Positions 36,010 to 47,542 are shown, counted from the stretch's first letter. The stretch: 64,000 nt of DNA from Acidovorax radicis (GCF_020510705.1 NZ_CP075184.1:62001-126000), one strand, 5' to 3'. Notes: a model not told the origin generated them from the letters alone. Numbers and translations: made by a program.

Positions 36010-36966
36010 ATGCAACGCAGAATCACCCTCCACGCGGCCCTGGCCGTGATCGCGGCCACCACCCTCGCGTGGGGTGCCACCGCCCACGCACAGCAAAACG
36101 TGGCCCCCAAAATCGCCGTGACCGACCTGGCCTACGCCCAGCGCGTGTCCGATTACTTCATGGCCGGCACCTACCAGCGCAGCAGCCAGATGAGTGCGCA
36201 GGGCAGCCACAGCGGCGGCTACAGCCAGGGCGCCTACGGCGGCTCGGGATCCCATTCGGGTCAACAGTCCATGCAGGCGTCCGAGCAGGCCAGCGGCACC
36301 TATGTGGCGGGGCGCTACAGCTACATCGAGCAACGCGAACTCGGTGGCTACACCAACGACATCAAGGGCGCCATCCTGCAGGGCACGTACTTCCGCCTGA
36401 TCCAGGGCAAGGGCTTTGATGCGGGCAAGCCCCAGCCGTCCAAGGCCGAGCAGGTGCTCAACCAGGTGCAAGGCGGCAAGATGGCCACACCCCAGACGCA
36501 ACCTGAGGTCAACAACGTGATTGCGCGCATCAAGAAGGGCGAGTTTGCCGGTGCCGACTATGTGCTGTTTGGCGTGGTGTCGAGCATCGATTTCACCGAC
36601 GCACTCTCGCCGCTGCAGGGCACGACCAGCGCCACGCGCCAGTACGGCCTGCAGCTGCTGGCCGACTTCTCGCTGATCAACACCAAGACGTATGAGATCA
36701 AGGCTGCCTTCTCGGCCCAGGGCGAAGGCAACGACACCAAGATCCTGTCGATCCGTGGCGACATTGCCCCGCCCAACCGTGCCAAGGTGATGCGCGAAAC
36801 CTCGCTGTCGCTGGCGCAGGACGTGTACCAGCAAATGGCCATGCAGTTGGGCTACACCGACGCCAATCTGGCGCGCGGCGTGCGCCCACCTGTGGTGTAC
36901 CAACAGGGCGGCCAACCCATGCCTGCACCTCAGCCGCAGCCTGAGCAGGTGCTGATTCTCAAATAA
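36010..36966 (+). CDS. CsgG-like exported protein
   Basis: A 318-residue protein with a cleavable signal (ending near AHAQQ), not a lipobox. An N-terminal Ser/Gly/Gln-rich linker (residues about 55-95) precedes a CsgG/LpoB-like domain with GADYVLFGVVSSIDF, YGLQLLADFSLINTKTYEIKAAFSAQGEG and an extended Pro/Gln C terminus. It probably works with the preceding envelope proteins. Closest annotated families are CsgG-related; its role is unproven. A terminator follows 30 bases later. Confidence 0.72.
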   Translation: MQRRITLHAALAVIAATTLAWGATAHAQQNVAPKIAVTDLAYAQRVSDYFMAGTYQRSSQMSAQGSHSGGYSQGAYGGSGSHSGQQSMQASEQASGTYVAGRYSYIEQRELGGYTNDIKGAILQGTYFRLIQGKGFDAGKPQPSKAEQVLNQVQGGKMATPQTQPEVNNVIARIKKGEFAGADYVLFGVVSSIDFTDALSPLQGTTSATRQYGLQLLADFSLINTKTYEIKAAFSAQGEGNDTKILSIRGDIAPPNRAKVMRETSLSLAQDVYQQMAMQLGYTDANLARGVRPPVVYQQGGQPMPAPQPQPEQVLILK

Positions 36967-36995
36967 GCGCTGCCGGTGTTTGCCACGCGCCTGAA

Positions 36996-37020
36996 GGCCA
37001 GCCCCGTGCTGGCCTTTTTT
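36996..37020 (+). terminator. Intrinsic terminator of the lipoprotein cluster
   Basis: GGCCAGC pairs with GCTGGCC across four bases and is followed by six T. It lies directly before the ATG of the next gene. Confidence 0.8.
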
Positions 37021-38064
37021 ATGGGACTGCTTCGGCCACTCGGGGTGCCGCTGCGCCCGGTGTGGCGGGGTGCCGTGGCGCTGGGGTGCGCGGGCTTGCT
37101 GGCGGGGTGCGCGCAGGGTTCTCCCCCCGCAGGGGCAAGGATGAACGTGCGCGTACCGCCGGGGGACCCTGTTGCGCTTGCCACCGAGGCCCCCAGCGAC
37201 TTTCAGGTGCACCCCTTGCCGGGTGACGGCGATGTGACGCTGTGGGCATTGCAGCGCAGCGAGCGGGCAGCGCCCCTGCGCTACCGCGTCATCGTGGTGC
37301 CGGGCTCGGGCTGTGCCGGTATGGGTGTGATGGCCGACCGCTATTTTGCGGGCCTGCTGCACGCACAGGTGCTGGTGTTGCACAAACCCGGAGTGGCCCC
37401 ACAGGCGCGCACCGCCCCCGCCGATTGCGCCCCCGGTTTTGTGCAACGAGACCGCCTGGCTGTATGGCTGGCACACGCCCGCGCCGCCTTGCGCGCCGAC
37501 GCATCGCAGCGACAGGGTCAGCCCGCTGTGCCGCAATTGCTCGTGGGTATCTCGGAAGGGGCCGAGCTACTGCCTGCATTGGCGCCCGAGGTGCCGAATT
37601 TGGCGGGGCTGGTGTTGGTGTCCGCCAGTGGTCTTGACCCGCAAGAAGCCGGTGCGCTGCAAGCGCGCCGCCTGGGCCTGGAGGCGGACTGGCGTGCCCT
37701 TGGCGTGATGCAGGCTGGGCACCTGCCCGACACCACGGTGGTGCAGGGCCGCAGTCTGGGGTATTGGCGCGACCTGTGGCGTTGGCCCGTGGCGCAGCCA
37801 CTGATCGACGGCCCCTGGCCGGTGTTGCAGGTCTGGGGCGGCGAAGACGCCCTGGTGCCCGCAGCCGCTTACGAACGTTTTGCGCAGCGCATGGGTCAGC
37901 GCGCGCCCCTGTCATGGTGTGTGCGCCGCCTTGAAGGGGCGGACCACGGACTGGAGCACACCACCGGGCCAGCGGGAGGCGACGGCGTGCAGCAGGTGTG
38001 GGCCTTGACGGAGCAGTGGGCGCGTGCGCCGCAGGCCGGGCTGTGCGGGCCCTTGCGGCGCTGA
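37021..38064 (+). CDS. Alpha/beta-hydrolase-like lipoprotein
   Basis: A 347-residue protein with an N-terminal hydrophobic segment ending in the lipobox LAGC (about residues 28-31). The rest has hydrolase features: VIVVPGSGCAGMG as an oxyanion region, LLVGISEGAELL as nucleophile elbow (Ser in GISEG), GGEDALVP with an Asp and GADHGLE with the His. Substrate unknown. The start ATG lies right after the T run of the preceding terminator, so its own promoter or read-through is needed; an earlier ATG at 36976 would start inside that hairpin. Confidence 0.72.
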   Translation: MGLLRPLGVPLRPVWRGAVALGCAGLLAGCAQGSPPAGARMNVRVPPGDPVALATEAPSDFQVHPLPGDGDVTLWALQRSERAAPLRYRVIVVPGSGCAGMGVMADRYFAGLLHAQVLVLHKPGVAPQARTAPADCAPGFVQRDRLAVWLAHARAALRADASQRQGQPAVPQLLVGISEGAELLPALAPEVPNLAGLVLVSASGLDPQEAGALQARRLGLEADWRALGVMQAGHLPDTTVVQGRSLGYWRDLWRWPVAQPLIDGPWPVLQVWGGEDALVPAAAYERFAQRMGQRAPLSWCVRRLEGADHGLEHTTGPAGGDGVQQVWALTEQWARAPQAGLCGPLRR

Positions 38065-38124
38065 GCGATGGCCCAATATCGGGGCGGGGAGGGCGGTCTG
38101 CGGCGGGGCGCCGCAGTGCGGGGC

Positions 38125-38760
38125 TTACCGGGGCCGGTACATCTTGAACAGCTGCTCGGGCCCCACCGTGAAGTAGTCGGCCGGGCCGCCACCGCGCAGA
38201 ATGTGGCCGGCACCGGCCGTGTCATACACCCCGTCTTTCAGCAGCGCCTGGTCGATGTGCACCGCCACCACTTCGCCCAGCACCAGCCAGGTGTCCACCT
38301 GGGCCCCGTCCACCCCCTGCAGCTGCAGGATCTGCGTGCTGCGGCATTCAAAGGTGACGGGGCTTTCGGCCACACGCGGCGGGCGCACGCGGGTGGAGGG
38401 CAGGGGCGTGAGGCCGGTCAGGTTGAACTCGCTCACCTCGGGCGGCACGGCGGCGCAGCTCTGGTTCATCACCTCGGCCAGGTCGCGCGTGGCCAGGTTC
38501 CACACAAATTCGCCCGTGGCCTGTACGTTGCGCACGGTGTCCTTGTAGCCAATGCTGGCAAAGCCCACGATGGGTGGCACGTAGTTGAACGCGTTAAAAA
38601 AGCTGTAGGGCGCCAGGTTGGTGGCGCCTTGCGCGTTCTGCGTGGAGATCCAGCCAATGGGGCGCGGCCCCACGATGGCGTTGAACGGGTCGTGTGGCAG
38701 GCCATGGCCCTGGCGGGGTTCGTAGCTGTGGAAGGTGCGTGGGGGTTGTGGAGTGGTCAT
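38125..38760 (-). CDS. Flavin reductase-like (FMN-binding split-barrel) protein
   Basis: A 211-residue protein of the DIM6/NTAB flavin reductase family. The FMN-binding fold is marked by VGPRPIGWISTQNAQGATNLAPYSFFNAF and PPIVGFASIGYKDT; a Zn- or substrate-loop family HIDQALL segment is near the end. It binds FMN and may reduce it with NAD(P)H, often serving a partner oxygenase, none of which is adjacent. Start ATG at 38760. Confidence 0.88.
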   Translation of the reverse strand: MTTPQPPRTFHSYEPRQGHGLPHDPFNAIVGPRPIGWISTQNAQGATNLAPYSFFNAFNYVPPIVGFASIGYKDTVRNVQATGEFVWNLATRDLAEVMNQSCAAVPPEVSEFNLTGLTPLPSTRVRPPRVAESPVTFECRSTQILQLQGVDGAQVDTWLVLGEVVAVHIDQALLKDGVYDTAGAGHILRGGGPADYFTVGPEQLFKMYRPR

Positions 38761-38845
38761 GGGGCTCGGCAGGGTGGGGCGAACAAGCCCTTACCTTAGC
38801 GGCAGACGTGGCGCACTGCAGTCATCAGGATATCTGTATGCTCAC

Positions 38846-38886
38846 TTTTTAATAGCTATTCGGGCATATGGTTCTAGCGCTCAGGG
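38846..38886 (+). repeat. Dispersed palindromic repeat, partial copy 7
   Basis: AATAGCTATTCGGGC and TTCTAGCGCTCAGGGGCG: the arms are recognisable but degenerate. Located before the 531-residue gene's 3' end. Confidence 0.4.
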
Positions 38887-38918
38887 GCGATTGGAGCACT
38901 GGGGCTCTAATCCGTGGC

Positions 38919-40514
38919 TCAGCGGCGCTGTTCGGGCGCGGCGCAGATGCCGGGGGTTGCGCGCGGCGGCGCGGCACACACCATGCGCAGCCGGGCAGAG
39001 AACGCGCCCTTGCCGATGCCGGAGCTCGACGCCTCCAGCCAGGGCACCTGCTGGCGCACGCGCTCCAGCGCTGCGCGGGCTTCTGCCTCGCTGCCGCGTC
39101 CCTCCAGCTCGACCAGCTTGCCGTCATGCAGGGCCAGCCGCGTCAGCGTCACGTCGTTGCCCAGCACCGGGCGCAGTGCGTCTTCCACCTGCTGCGCGGT
39201 GTAGGCGCTGCCCGACGCTGGCAGACACACACTGCGGTCGCCCGGGGCCGCGCACAGAAAGTTGACGAGCACGCGGTAGGCCACCTGATCGGCCTCGCGC
39301 CGGACCCAGGCCACCTGCGGGTTGCGCACCTCGCCCGAGCGCTGCAGCGCCTGCACCCACTGGCGCACGGTCGCGTCATCGGGTGCGCGGCCTTCCAGCG
39401 CTGCGCCGTCCTTCCACAGGTCTATCTTGCCCAGGGTCACGCCGCTGGGCAGCAGCGGCTGCAGCACATCGCTGACCCGCCGGCGCGGTGAGACGGGCTC
39501 ACCGCTTGCAGCCTGCGCGCCAGGGGGCGGTGGAGAGCCCGGGTCGGGCGCTGGCAGCACCGGCCGGGGGCCCGCAAGGCCCATCACGTCTAGTTGCAGG
39601 GCGCGGGTTTCATCGCGCAGGGCGCTGATCAGGGGCATGGGGTTCACGCGGCCTGCAGGCACTTTCAGCGCGCTGACGGGGCCATCAATCCAGATCGGGT
39701 ACTCCAGTGCGATCTGGCCCGGCGCGCTGGCCGGCTGGTAGTAGCCTGCATCTGCATCTGCATCTGTGTCTGCGCCAATGCGAATGGAGAACCGTGCCCG
39801 GGTGGTAGTGGTTGACACGCGCGCGTGGCGCGCATCCATGTCGTGGAACAGCAGCGCTGTGCTGCTTTGCGCGCTGGCCAGTTGCAGCCACTGAACCTGG
39901 CCCGTGCCGCCCGCCACGACCGATGCGTTCGAGTGCACGCTCAGCAGGCCCAGGCGCACCCCATAGAACCACAGCTTCATGCCGTGGCTGGGGTTCAGAC
40001 TGATTCGCAACGCCGGCAGGTCCACCCGGTCGAACAGCACCTTCAGGTGGTCGCCGCGCAGCAGCAGTTCGTGGGCTGTGGCCAGCTGCAGCGTGAAGCA
40101 CACGGCAGCGTTGTCAGCGCCCGCGCGCGGGATGGTTGAAGCGCCTTGTGCAGCGCTGATCGTCACGTCGTACAGCCTGGGCCGGTTGCCGCCCTGGCGG
40201 TCCGCGCCGTAGGTGGTGTCGGCCACCTGGAACGTCCCCCGTCCAAGGAACAGCCGGTTCTCCGCACCCGACACCACGCGCACCGTGCAGTCGTTGGCGA
40301 TGATGTGCACATGCCGCAAGTTTCCAAGCCGACCCGTGCCCGGGTCCCAGGGACGCTCGCGGGCGTCGCGCAGCAGGTTGGCGCGCTCGATCAGCGTGTC
40401 GGGGGTTGCGTCCAGCGGCGCTGCGTGGGCCAGCGCGGTGGCTGCGCACGCCAACGCCGCCAGGAGCAGAGAACGAAGAGTGCGCGGAGTGCTTGGAGTA
40501 CGAAAGGGGGTCAT
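38919..40514 (-). CDS. Exported protein with duplicated C-terminal module, unknown function
   Basis: A 531-residue protein with a Sec signal (ALACAATALAHA). The central region is beta-rich with many short strands. The C-terminal 190 residues contain two related modules: SDVLQPLLPSGVTLGKIDLW with ALEGRAPDD, and EDALRPVLGNDVTLTRLALH with ELEGRGSEA; the second is a diverged repeat of the first, resembling BON or PilN-type modules. A (TGCATC)n microsatellite encodes an Asp-Ala run near residue 250. I do not recognise the family. Start ATG at 40514 is chosen because a signal peptide follows. Confidence 0.65.
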   Translation of the reverse strand: MTPFRTPSTPRTLRSLLLAALACAATALAHAAPLDATPDTLIERANLLRDARERPWDPGTGRLGNLRHVHIIANDCTVRVVSGAENRLFLGRGTFQVADTTYGADRQGGNRPRLYDVTISAAQGASTIPRAGADNAAVCFTLQLATAHELLLRGDHLKVLFDRVDLPALRISLNPSHGMKLWFYGVRLGLLSVHSNASVVAGGTGQVQWLQLASAQSSTALLFHDMDARHARVSTTTTRARFSIRIGADTDADADAGYYQPASAPGQIALEYPIWIDGPVSALKVPAGRVNPMPLISALRDETRALQLDVMGLAGPRPVLPAPDPGSPPPPGAQAASGEPVSPRRRVSDVLQPLLPSGVTLGKIDLWKDGAALEGRAPDDATVRQWVQALQRSGEVRNPQVAWVRREADQVAYRVLVNFLCAAPGDRSVCLPASGSAYTAQQVEDALRPVLGNDVTLTRLALHDGKLVELEGRGSEAEARAALERVRQQVPWLEASSSGIGKGAFSARLRMVCAAPPRATPGICAAPEQRR

Positions 40515-40552
40515 GCTGTCCGCATGGTACTGACACCCTGCGCTCACCTCCA

Positions 40553-41494
40553 TCACAGGGGGAACGGCTGCTGCTGCCCCAGAAACCGCCCCGGCGTCTG
40601 TCCCACCGACTTGCGCACCATGGCGCTGAAGGCACTCGCGCTGTAGCCCAGCTCGGCGGCGATCTGGCCCATGGGCATGTGCCCGGCGGCCAGCGACACG
40701 GCCTTGGCCAGGATCACCTGCTGGCGCCACCGGGTGAAGGTGCTGCCCAGTTCGGAGCGGAACAGTCGCGCCACGGTGCGCGGGCTGGCGCCGGTGTCCT
40801 GCGCCCAGTCGGCCAGGGTGTCGTGGCGCGTGGGGTCGGCCAGCACGGCCTCGCACAGGTGGCGCAGGCGCTTGTCCTGGGGCAGGTCCACGCCCAGCTT
40901 CACGGCGGCGGCGCGGGCCAGTTCGTCCTTGATCAGGGCGCTCTGGTGCTGCTCGCGCCGCAGTTCGGCCGCTGTGAGCGCGGGCCCGCCGTCGGGCGCG
41001 TTGGGCATCTCTCGCACCAGGGCGCGCAGCAGGTCGGACACTTCCAGCACGCGGCACTGGCGCCAGGCGTCTTCCTGGTCGCGCGGCACGCCGGGGCCGC
41101 AGCGCCCCCGGGGCTGGTGGAAGTACAGCGTGCGCAGGTCGGCGTCCTCCACCATGGTCACGGCATGTTCCACGCCGGGCGGAATCCACAGTGCACGCGA
41201 CGGCGGCACGATGTAGGTGCCATGGTTCACCGTGAGCCGGATCACGCCCGTGGTCGATATCGCCACCTGCGCCCAGGGGTGGCTGTGGGGCATCACCTGC
41301 GTGTCGGCGGCCAGCCAGCGCAGCTTGGCGCGCACCGGGCGGGCGGTGGTGGGCACAAACAGCTCGGGCGTGAGCGAGCCCACGTACGACATGCCGCGCG
41401 GCTTGCCTGCTGGGGCACGGGGCACGATCTGGGCCGCAAAGTGTTCCGCCGCCGGATCAGCGGGTGCAGCGGTCGCAGCGGAAGGGTTTGGCAT
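40553..41494 (-). CDS. AraC-family transcriptional regulator
   Basis: A 313-residue regulator: an N-terminal cupin-like sensor (HSHPWAQVAISTTGVIRLT, PPSRALWIPPGVEHAV) and a C-terminal double helix-turn-helix of AraC type (DTLADWAQDTGASPRTVARLFRSELG, then MGQIAAELGYSASAFSAMVRKSVGQTPGRF). It is divergent from the MFS gene and a strong dyad lies between them, so it most likely controls that exporter and itself. Ligand unknown. Confidence 0.92.
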   Translation of the reverse strand: MPNPSAATAAPADPAAEHFAAQIVPRAPAGKPRGMSYVGSLTPELFVPTTARPVRAKLRWLAADTQVMPHSHPWAQVAISTTGVIRLTVNHGTYIVPPSRALWIPPGVEHAVTMVEDADLRTLYFHQPRGRCGPGVPRDQEDAWRQCRVLEVSDLLRALVREMPNAPDGGPALTAAELRREQHQSALIKDELARAAAVKLGVDLPQDKRLRHLCEAVLADPTRHDTLADWAQDTGASPRTVARLFRSELGSTFTRWRQQVILAKAVSLAAGHMPMGQIAAELGYSASAFSAMVRKSVGQTPGRFLGQQQPFPL

Positions 41495-41495
41495 G

Positions 41496-41526
41496 TTTGC
41501 GATAGAAGTTGTCCGTCTATCGTAAA
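41496..41526. promoter_or_regulatory. Operator-like dyad between araC-type gene and MFS gene
   Basis: TTTGCGATAG and CTATCGTAAA are inverted repeats (9 of 10 match) separated by 11 bases. It starts 2 bases upstream of the regulator start and ends 34 bases before the MFS start. Confidence 0.6.
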
Positions 41527-41559
41527 CCTGCCGAGGCCAGCCTGCCTAAGATCAAGCCC

Positions 41560-42831
41560 ATGACCGTTTCTTCTTCCCCTGGCACCACCACCAACCCTGT
41601 CCCCCTGCGGCAGGACGCCCGCACCATCGGCCTGATCGGCCTGGCCCATGGCAGCTCGCACTTCTTTCACATGCTGCTGCCGCCGCTGTTTCCGTGGCTG
41701 ATTGGTGAGTTCGGCTTTAGCTATTCCGAGTTGGGCCTGCTGGTGTCGGTGTTTTTTGTGATCTCGGGCGTGGGCCAGGCGCTGTCGGGCTTTTTGGTGG
41801 ACCGCGTGGGCGCGCGACCGGTGATGTTCTTTGCACTGTCGAGTTTTGCGGCGGCGGGCCTGGCGGCCGGCACGGCACAGGGCTACCCGGGGCTCTTGCT
41901 GGCAGCGGCACTGGCCGGGCTGGGCAATGCGCCGTTCCACCCGGTGGACTTCACCATTTTGAACAAGCGCGTCTCGCCCCAACGCCTGGGCCATGGTTTT
42001 GCGGTGCATGGCATCAGTGGCAACCTGGGCTGGGCCACGGCACCGGTGTTCATGGCGGGCATTGCCGCGGCCACGGGTTCGTGGCGCACGGCCTGTCTGT
42101 GCGGCGCGGTGCTGGCCCTCGCGGTGCTGGCCATCATGGTGTGGAACCGCGACGCACTCGACGACCGCCAGGGCGCCTGGGCCCACCAGGCCAAGGGCGG
42201 CGCTGCGGCGGCCACACCCGAGCACCCCATGGCTTTCCTCAAGCTGCCTTCGGTGTGGCTGTGTTTCTCGTTTTTCTTCTGGAGCACCTGCGCGCTGAGC
42301 GCCATCCAGAGTTTTGCCAGCCCCGCGCTGCAGTCCCTGTACGGCCTGCCGCTCAGCATGACCGCCATGGTGGTCACGGGCTACATGTTGTTTGGCGCGA
42401 CGGGCATGCTGGTGGGCGGGTTCCTGGTGGGGCGTGTGCAGCGGCTGGAGAAGATCATCTCGGTGAGCCTGCTGGGTTCGGCCGCACTGCTGGTGGTGGT
42501 GGCGTCCGGGCTGCTGCCGGGCATGGCGGCGCTGGTGGTGGCATCAGTGGCGGGGCTGGGCACGGGCCTGGCGGGGCCATCGCGCGACATGCTCATCAAG
42601 CGCGCTGCGCCCCCCGGCGCTACGGGGCGGGTGTATGGCACGGTGTATTCGGGGCTGGACCTGGGCTTTTGTCTGTCCGCTCCCGTGTTTGGCGCCATGC
42701 TCGACCATGGCATGACGTCGGGCATCTTCTATGGCTCGGCCGCCACGCTGGCGCTGAGCGTGGTGTCTGCGGCGATGGTGGGCATGGGCGTGGCGGCCCG
42801 CGCCGCACGGCCCGTGGCGGCGGCTGCCTGA
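41560..42831 (+). CDS. MFS transporter
   Basis: A 423-residue inner-membrane transporter with about 12 hydrophobic helices. N-terminal MFS motif A-like DRVGARPVMFF follows helix 2, and the central loop and GLGTGLAGPSRDMLIKRAAPPGATGRVYGTVYSGLDLG in the second half resemble fosmidomycin-resistance and related drug-efflux members. The start at 41560 has no hydrophobic residues before the first helix. It is controlled, probably, by the divergent AraC-type regulator. Substrate unknown. Confidence 0.9.
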   Translation: MTVSSSPGTTTNPVPLRQDARTIGLIGLAHGSSHFFHMLLPPLFPWLIGEFGFSYSELGLLVSVFFVISGVGQALSGFLVDRVGARPVMFFALSSFAAAGLAAGTAQGYPGLLLAAALAGLGNAPFHPVDFTILNKRVSPQRLGHGFAVHGISGNLGWATAPVFMAGIAAATGSWRTACLCGAVLALAVLAIMVWNRDALDDRQGAWAHQAKGGAAAATPEHPMAFLKLPSVWLCFSFFFWSTCALSAIQSFASPALQSLYGLPLSMTAMVVTGYMLFGATGMLVGGFLVGRVQRLEKIISVSLLGSAALLVVVASGLLPGMAALVVASVAGLGTGLAGPSRDMLIKRAAPPGATGRVYGTVYSGLDLGFCLSAPVFGAMLDHGMTSGIFYGSAATLALSVVSAAMVGMGVAARAARPVAAAA

Positions 42832-43005
42832 GGGGTCAGGACGCTGCAAGGGAATCGGCACACCGACCGCATGGGCCTGGTGCGCCAGGGGTTCTGCAAG
42901 CGGTTCAGCGCGGGAGGTGGGCTTGTGTTGCAATCGCTCTCGACTGCGCACGCCCCCATTGAATGGGCGGCTGTGCAGCCTTTCGCATCACTCCCAGGAC
43001 ACTCC

Positions 43006-43518
43006 ATGACCCTCCCCATCTACAACGCCAGCATTCCCGTCTTCCGCCAGATGCTGGGCGCCCTCAAAGACGTTCTGGCCAAGACCGAGGTCCATGCCAC
43101 GGCGCGCAAGATCGAGCCCGACGCTTTGCTGCAGGCGCGGTTGTTCCCCGACATGTTTCCGCTGGCACGGCAGGTGCTGATTGCTTGCGACTTCGTCAAG
43201 GGCGTGGCGGCGCGTTTGGCAGGGGTGGAGGTGCCGTCCTTCCCCGACGCCGAGCGCCCCGGTTTTGCCGACCTGAGTGCGCGCATCGATGCCGTGCTGG
43301 CGTTTGTCGAAGGCCTGCCAGAGGCGGCGTTTGCCGAGGCCGCCACGCGCCAGATCACCATCCAGCCTGGTACGCCGCGCGAAAAGCAGTTTGTGGGCGA
43401 ACACTACCTGCTGCACTACGGCCTGCCCCAGTTCTTCTTCCACGTGAACGCAACCTACGCCATTGCGCGCCACAACGGCGTGGAGTTGGGCAAACGCGAC
43501 TACATGGGCACATACTGA
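43006..43518 (+). CDS. DUF1993 family protein
   Basis: A 170-residue cytoplasmic helical protein starting MTLPIYNASIPVFRQMLGAL. The family signature includes FPDMFPLARQVLIACDF and the C-terminal HYLLHYGLPQFFFHVNATYAIARHNGVELGKRDYMG, which contains conserved His residues reminiscent of DinB-like metal-binding folds. Function unknown. Alone between two hydrophobic-protein genes. Confidence 0.88.
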   Translation: MTLPIYNASIPVFRQMLGALKDVLAKTEVHATARKIEPDALLQARLFPDMFPLARQVLIACDFVKGVAARLAGVEVPSFPDAERPGFADLSARIDAVLAFVEGLPEAAFAEAATRQITIQPGTPREKQFVGEHYLLHYGLPQFFFHVNATYAIARHNGVELGKRDYMGTY

Positions 43519-43589
43519 CCCCACGCCCGACAGGCCCTTGGCGGTGCAGGGGCCTGTGTGGAACCCCCTGCCGTGCAACGCGGTGAGAT

Positions 43590-43650
43590 AGCAGTCAAAA
43601 GTGGTGGTGGTGCTTATGGGGTATGCGGAGGCAGCTATCAAAATGGTAGT
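43590..43650 (-). repeat. Dispersed palindromic repeat, degenerate copy 10
   Basis: Read on the minus strand it gives ATAGCTGCC, then CATAAGCACC, matching spaced parts of the repeat consensus only. Low confidence. Confidence 0.3.
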
Positions 43651-43720
43651 GCTGGCTGACGACCCGCCGCAGGTGTTTTTACCCCGGGCCGCCTGAAGCA
43701 TTCCTACGGAGACCTGACCC

Positions 43721-45112
43721 ATGAAGACCTTCTGCGCAACACAACGCACCCTGCCGCGCCTGGCGCTGGCCGGGATGGCCTGCCTGCTGGCGGCTTGCGC
43801 CCCGGTGCCCACACAGCCTGTGGCCTCCGCGCAGGTGAGTGCGGTGGCCGAGGCCGCCCCCACGGCCACCCCATGCCCCAAGGACCTGGCACCCATTGCC
43901 CGCTGCCTGTCGGGCCAGGATTCTGCCGGGGCGTATTACCTCATCGCCCTGCCGCAGCAGTGGAACGGCCACCTGGTGCTGCACGCCCACGGCGGCCCTG
44001 CACTGGGTGCGCCCAAGATGGAGCGGTCGGTGGAAGACCTGGAGCGCTGGGCCATCATGGTGCGCGCTGGCTACGCCTGGGCGGGCAGCACCTTCCGCCA
44101 GGGCGGCGTGGAGGTGCGAGCCGCCGCCGAGGACACCGAGCGGCTGCGGCAGATCTTTGTGCAGCATGTGGCCCGGCCAAAGCACACCATCCTGCACGGC
44201 CAGTCGTGGGGCGCCAGCGTGGCCGCCAAGGCGGCCGAAATGTTTCAGCGCACGGCCGACGGCAAGCGCCCCTACGACGGCGTGCTGCTGACCAGCGGGG
44301 TGTTGGCGGGTGGCACCCGTTCGTACGACTTTCGCACCGACCTGCGTGTGGTCTACCAAACCCTGTGCAACAACCACCCCCGGCCCACCGAGGCCGCCTA
44401 TCCCCTCAACATCGGCTTGCCCCGTGACGCCACGCTGACAAGCCGCGAGCTGCAGGCGCGCGTGAACGAATGCCTGGCGCTGAACAAACCTGTGGCCGAG
44501 CGTACCCCTGAGCAGCAGCGCAAGATCCAGACCATTACCGATGTGGTCCACATCGTGCCGAGCTCCATCCAGGGCCACATGGCCTGGGCCACCTTTCACT
44601 TTCGCGACGTGGTGCAGCACCGCACGGGGGGCACCAGCCCATTTGGCAATGCTGGTGCCTATTACCGGGGCTCGGCCGATGATGGGGCGCTGAACGCTGC
44701 GGTGCTGCGTTACCGGGCCGACCCGGCAGCCGTGCAACGCCTTGCGCAAGACACCGACCTCACCGGATCCATTCCTGTGCCTGTGCTCACCGTCAAAGGG
44801 GTGAACGACCCCACCGCGTTTGTCGAACTCGATGCGTATTTCAAAAACACCATGGAGCGCGGGGGAAGTGGCGGGCGCTTGGTGCAGACCTTCACCCAGC
44901 ACCACACGCACAGCTACCTGAGCGACCCGACGTACCCCACGTTATTGACCGCCTTGCTGCGCTGGGTGGACGACGGGGTCAAGCCCACGCCCGAGGGCAT
45001 CGCCCGGCAATGCCCCGAGGTGGAAGCGACGCTGGGCAAAGGTTGTGCGTTTCTGCCGGGCTATGCGCCTGCGGCGCTGAACACGCGCATTGCCGATCGC
45101 GAACGTCCCTGA
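43721..45112 (+). CDS. Alpha/beta-hydrolase-fold lipoprotein
   Basis: A 463-residue predicted lipoprotein (lipobox LAAC, about residues 22-25). The nucleophile elbow is GQSWGAS in ILHGQSWGASVAAK, preceded by LHAHGGPALG as the oxyanion strand; the His is near HHTHSYLS. Several Cys residues suggest disulfides in the periplasm. It could be an esterase or peptidase-like hydrolase; substrate unknown. A bidirectional terminator follows. Confidence 0.8.
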   Translation: MKTFCATQRTLPRLALAGMACLLAACAPVPTQPVASAQVSAVAEAAPTATPCPKDLAPIARCLSGQDSAGAYYLIALPQQWNGHLVLHAHGGPALGAPKMERSVEDLERWAIMVRAGYAWAGSTFRQGGVEVRAAAEDTERLRQIFVQHVARPKHTILHGQSWGASVAAKAAEMFQRTADGKRPYDGVLLTSGVLAGGTRSYDFRTDLRVVYQTLCNNHPRPTEAAYPLNIGLPRDATLTSRELQARVNECLALNKPVAERTPEQQRKIQTITDVVHIVPSSIQGHMAWATFHFRDVVQHRTGGTSPFGNAGAYYRGSADDGALNAAVLRYRADPAAVQRLAQDTDLTGSIPVPVLTVKGVNDPTAFVELDAYFKNTMERGGSGGRLVQTFTQHHTHSYLSDPTYPTLLTALLRWVDDGVKPTPEGIARQCPEVEATLGKGCAFLPGYAPAALNTRIADRERP

Positions 45113-45220
45113 TCGCCCGTAGCCCTGGCGTAGGCACGCGTTGGCGCGCGCGGCGCGGCGTGTGGCTCATCAGCATGGTCGGTAGCCACGGGCCGATATG
45201 GAAGGCACGGCGTGGCGCGC

Positions 45221-45251
45221 AAAAAAAGGCCCCGATCAACGGGGCCTTTTT
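45221..45251. terminator. Bidirectional terminator
   Basis: A run of A, then GGCCCC and GGGGCC across a 7-base loop, then five T. It serves the hydrolase gene on the plus strand and icd on the minus strand, which ends at 45308. Confidence 0.85.
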
Positions 45252-45307
45252 GCGGGCGCGCACTCAGCGCGCCAGTGACGTGGCGGCTACGCCGCCGCCT
45301 GCTGGAT

Positions 45308-47542
<2,235 letters not shown>

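Noticed and set aside
40515..41189. Upstream extension of the 531-residue exported protein to 756 residues
   Set aside because: The extension is antisense-frame shadow of the AraC gene; a signal peptide begins at the ATG at 40514.
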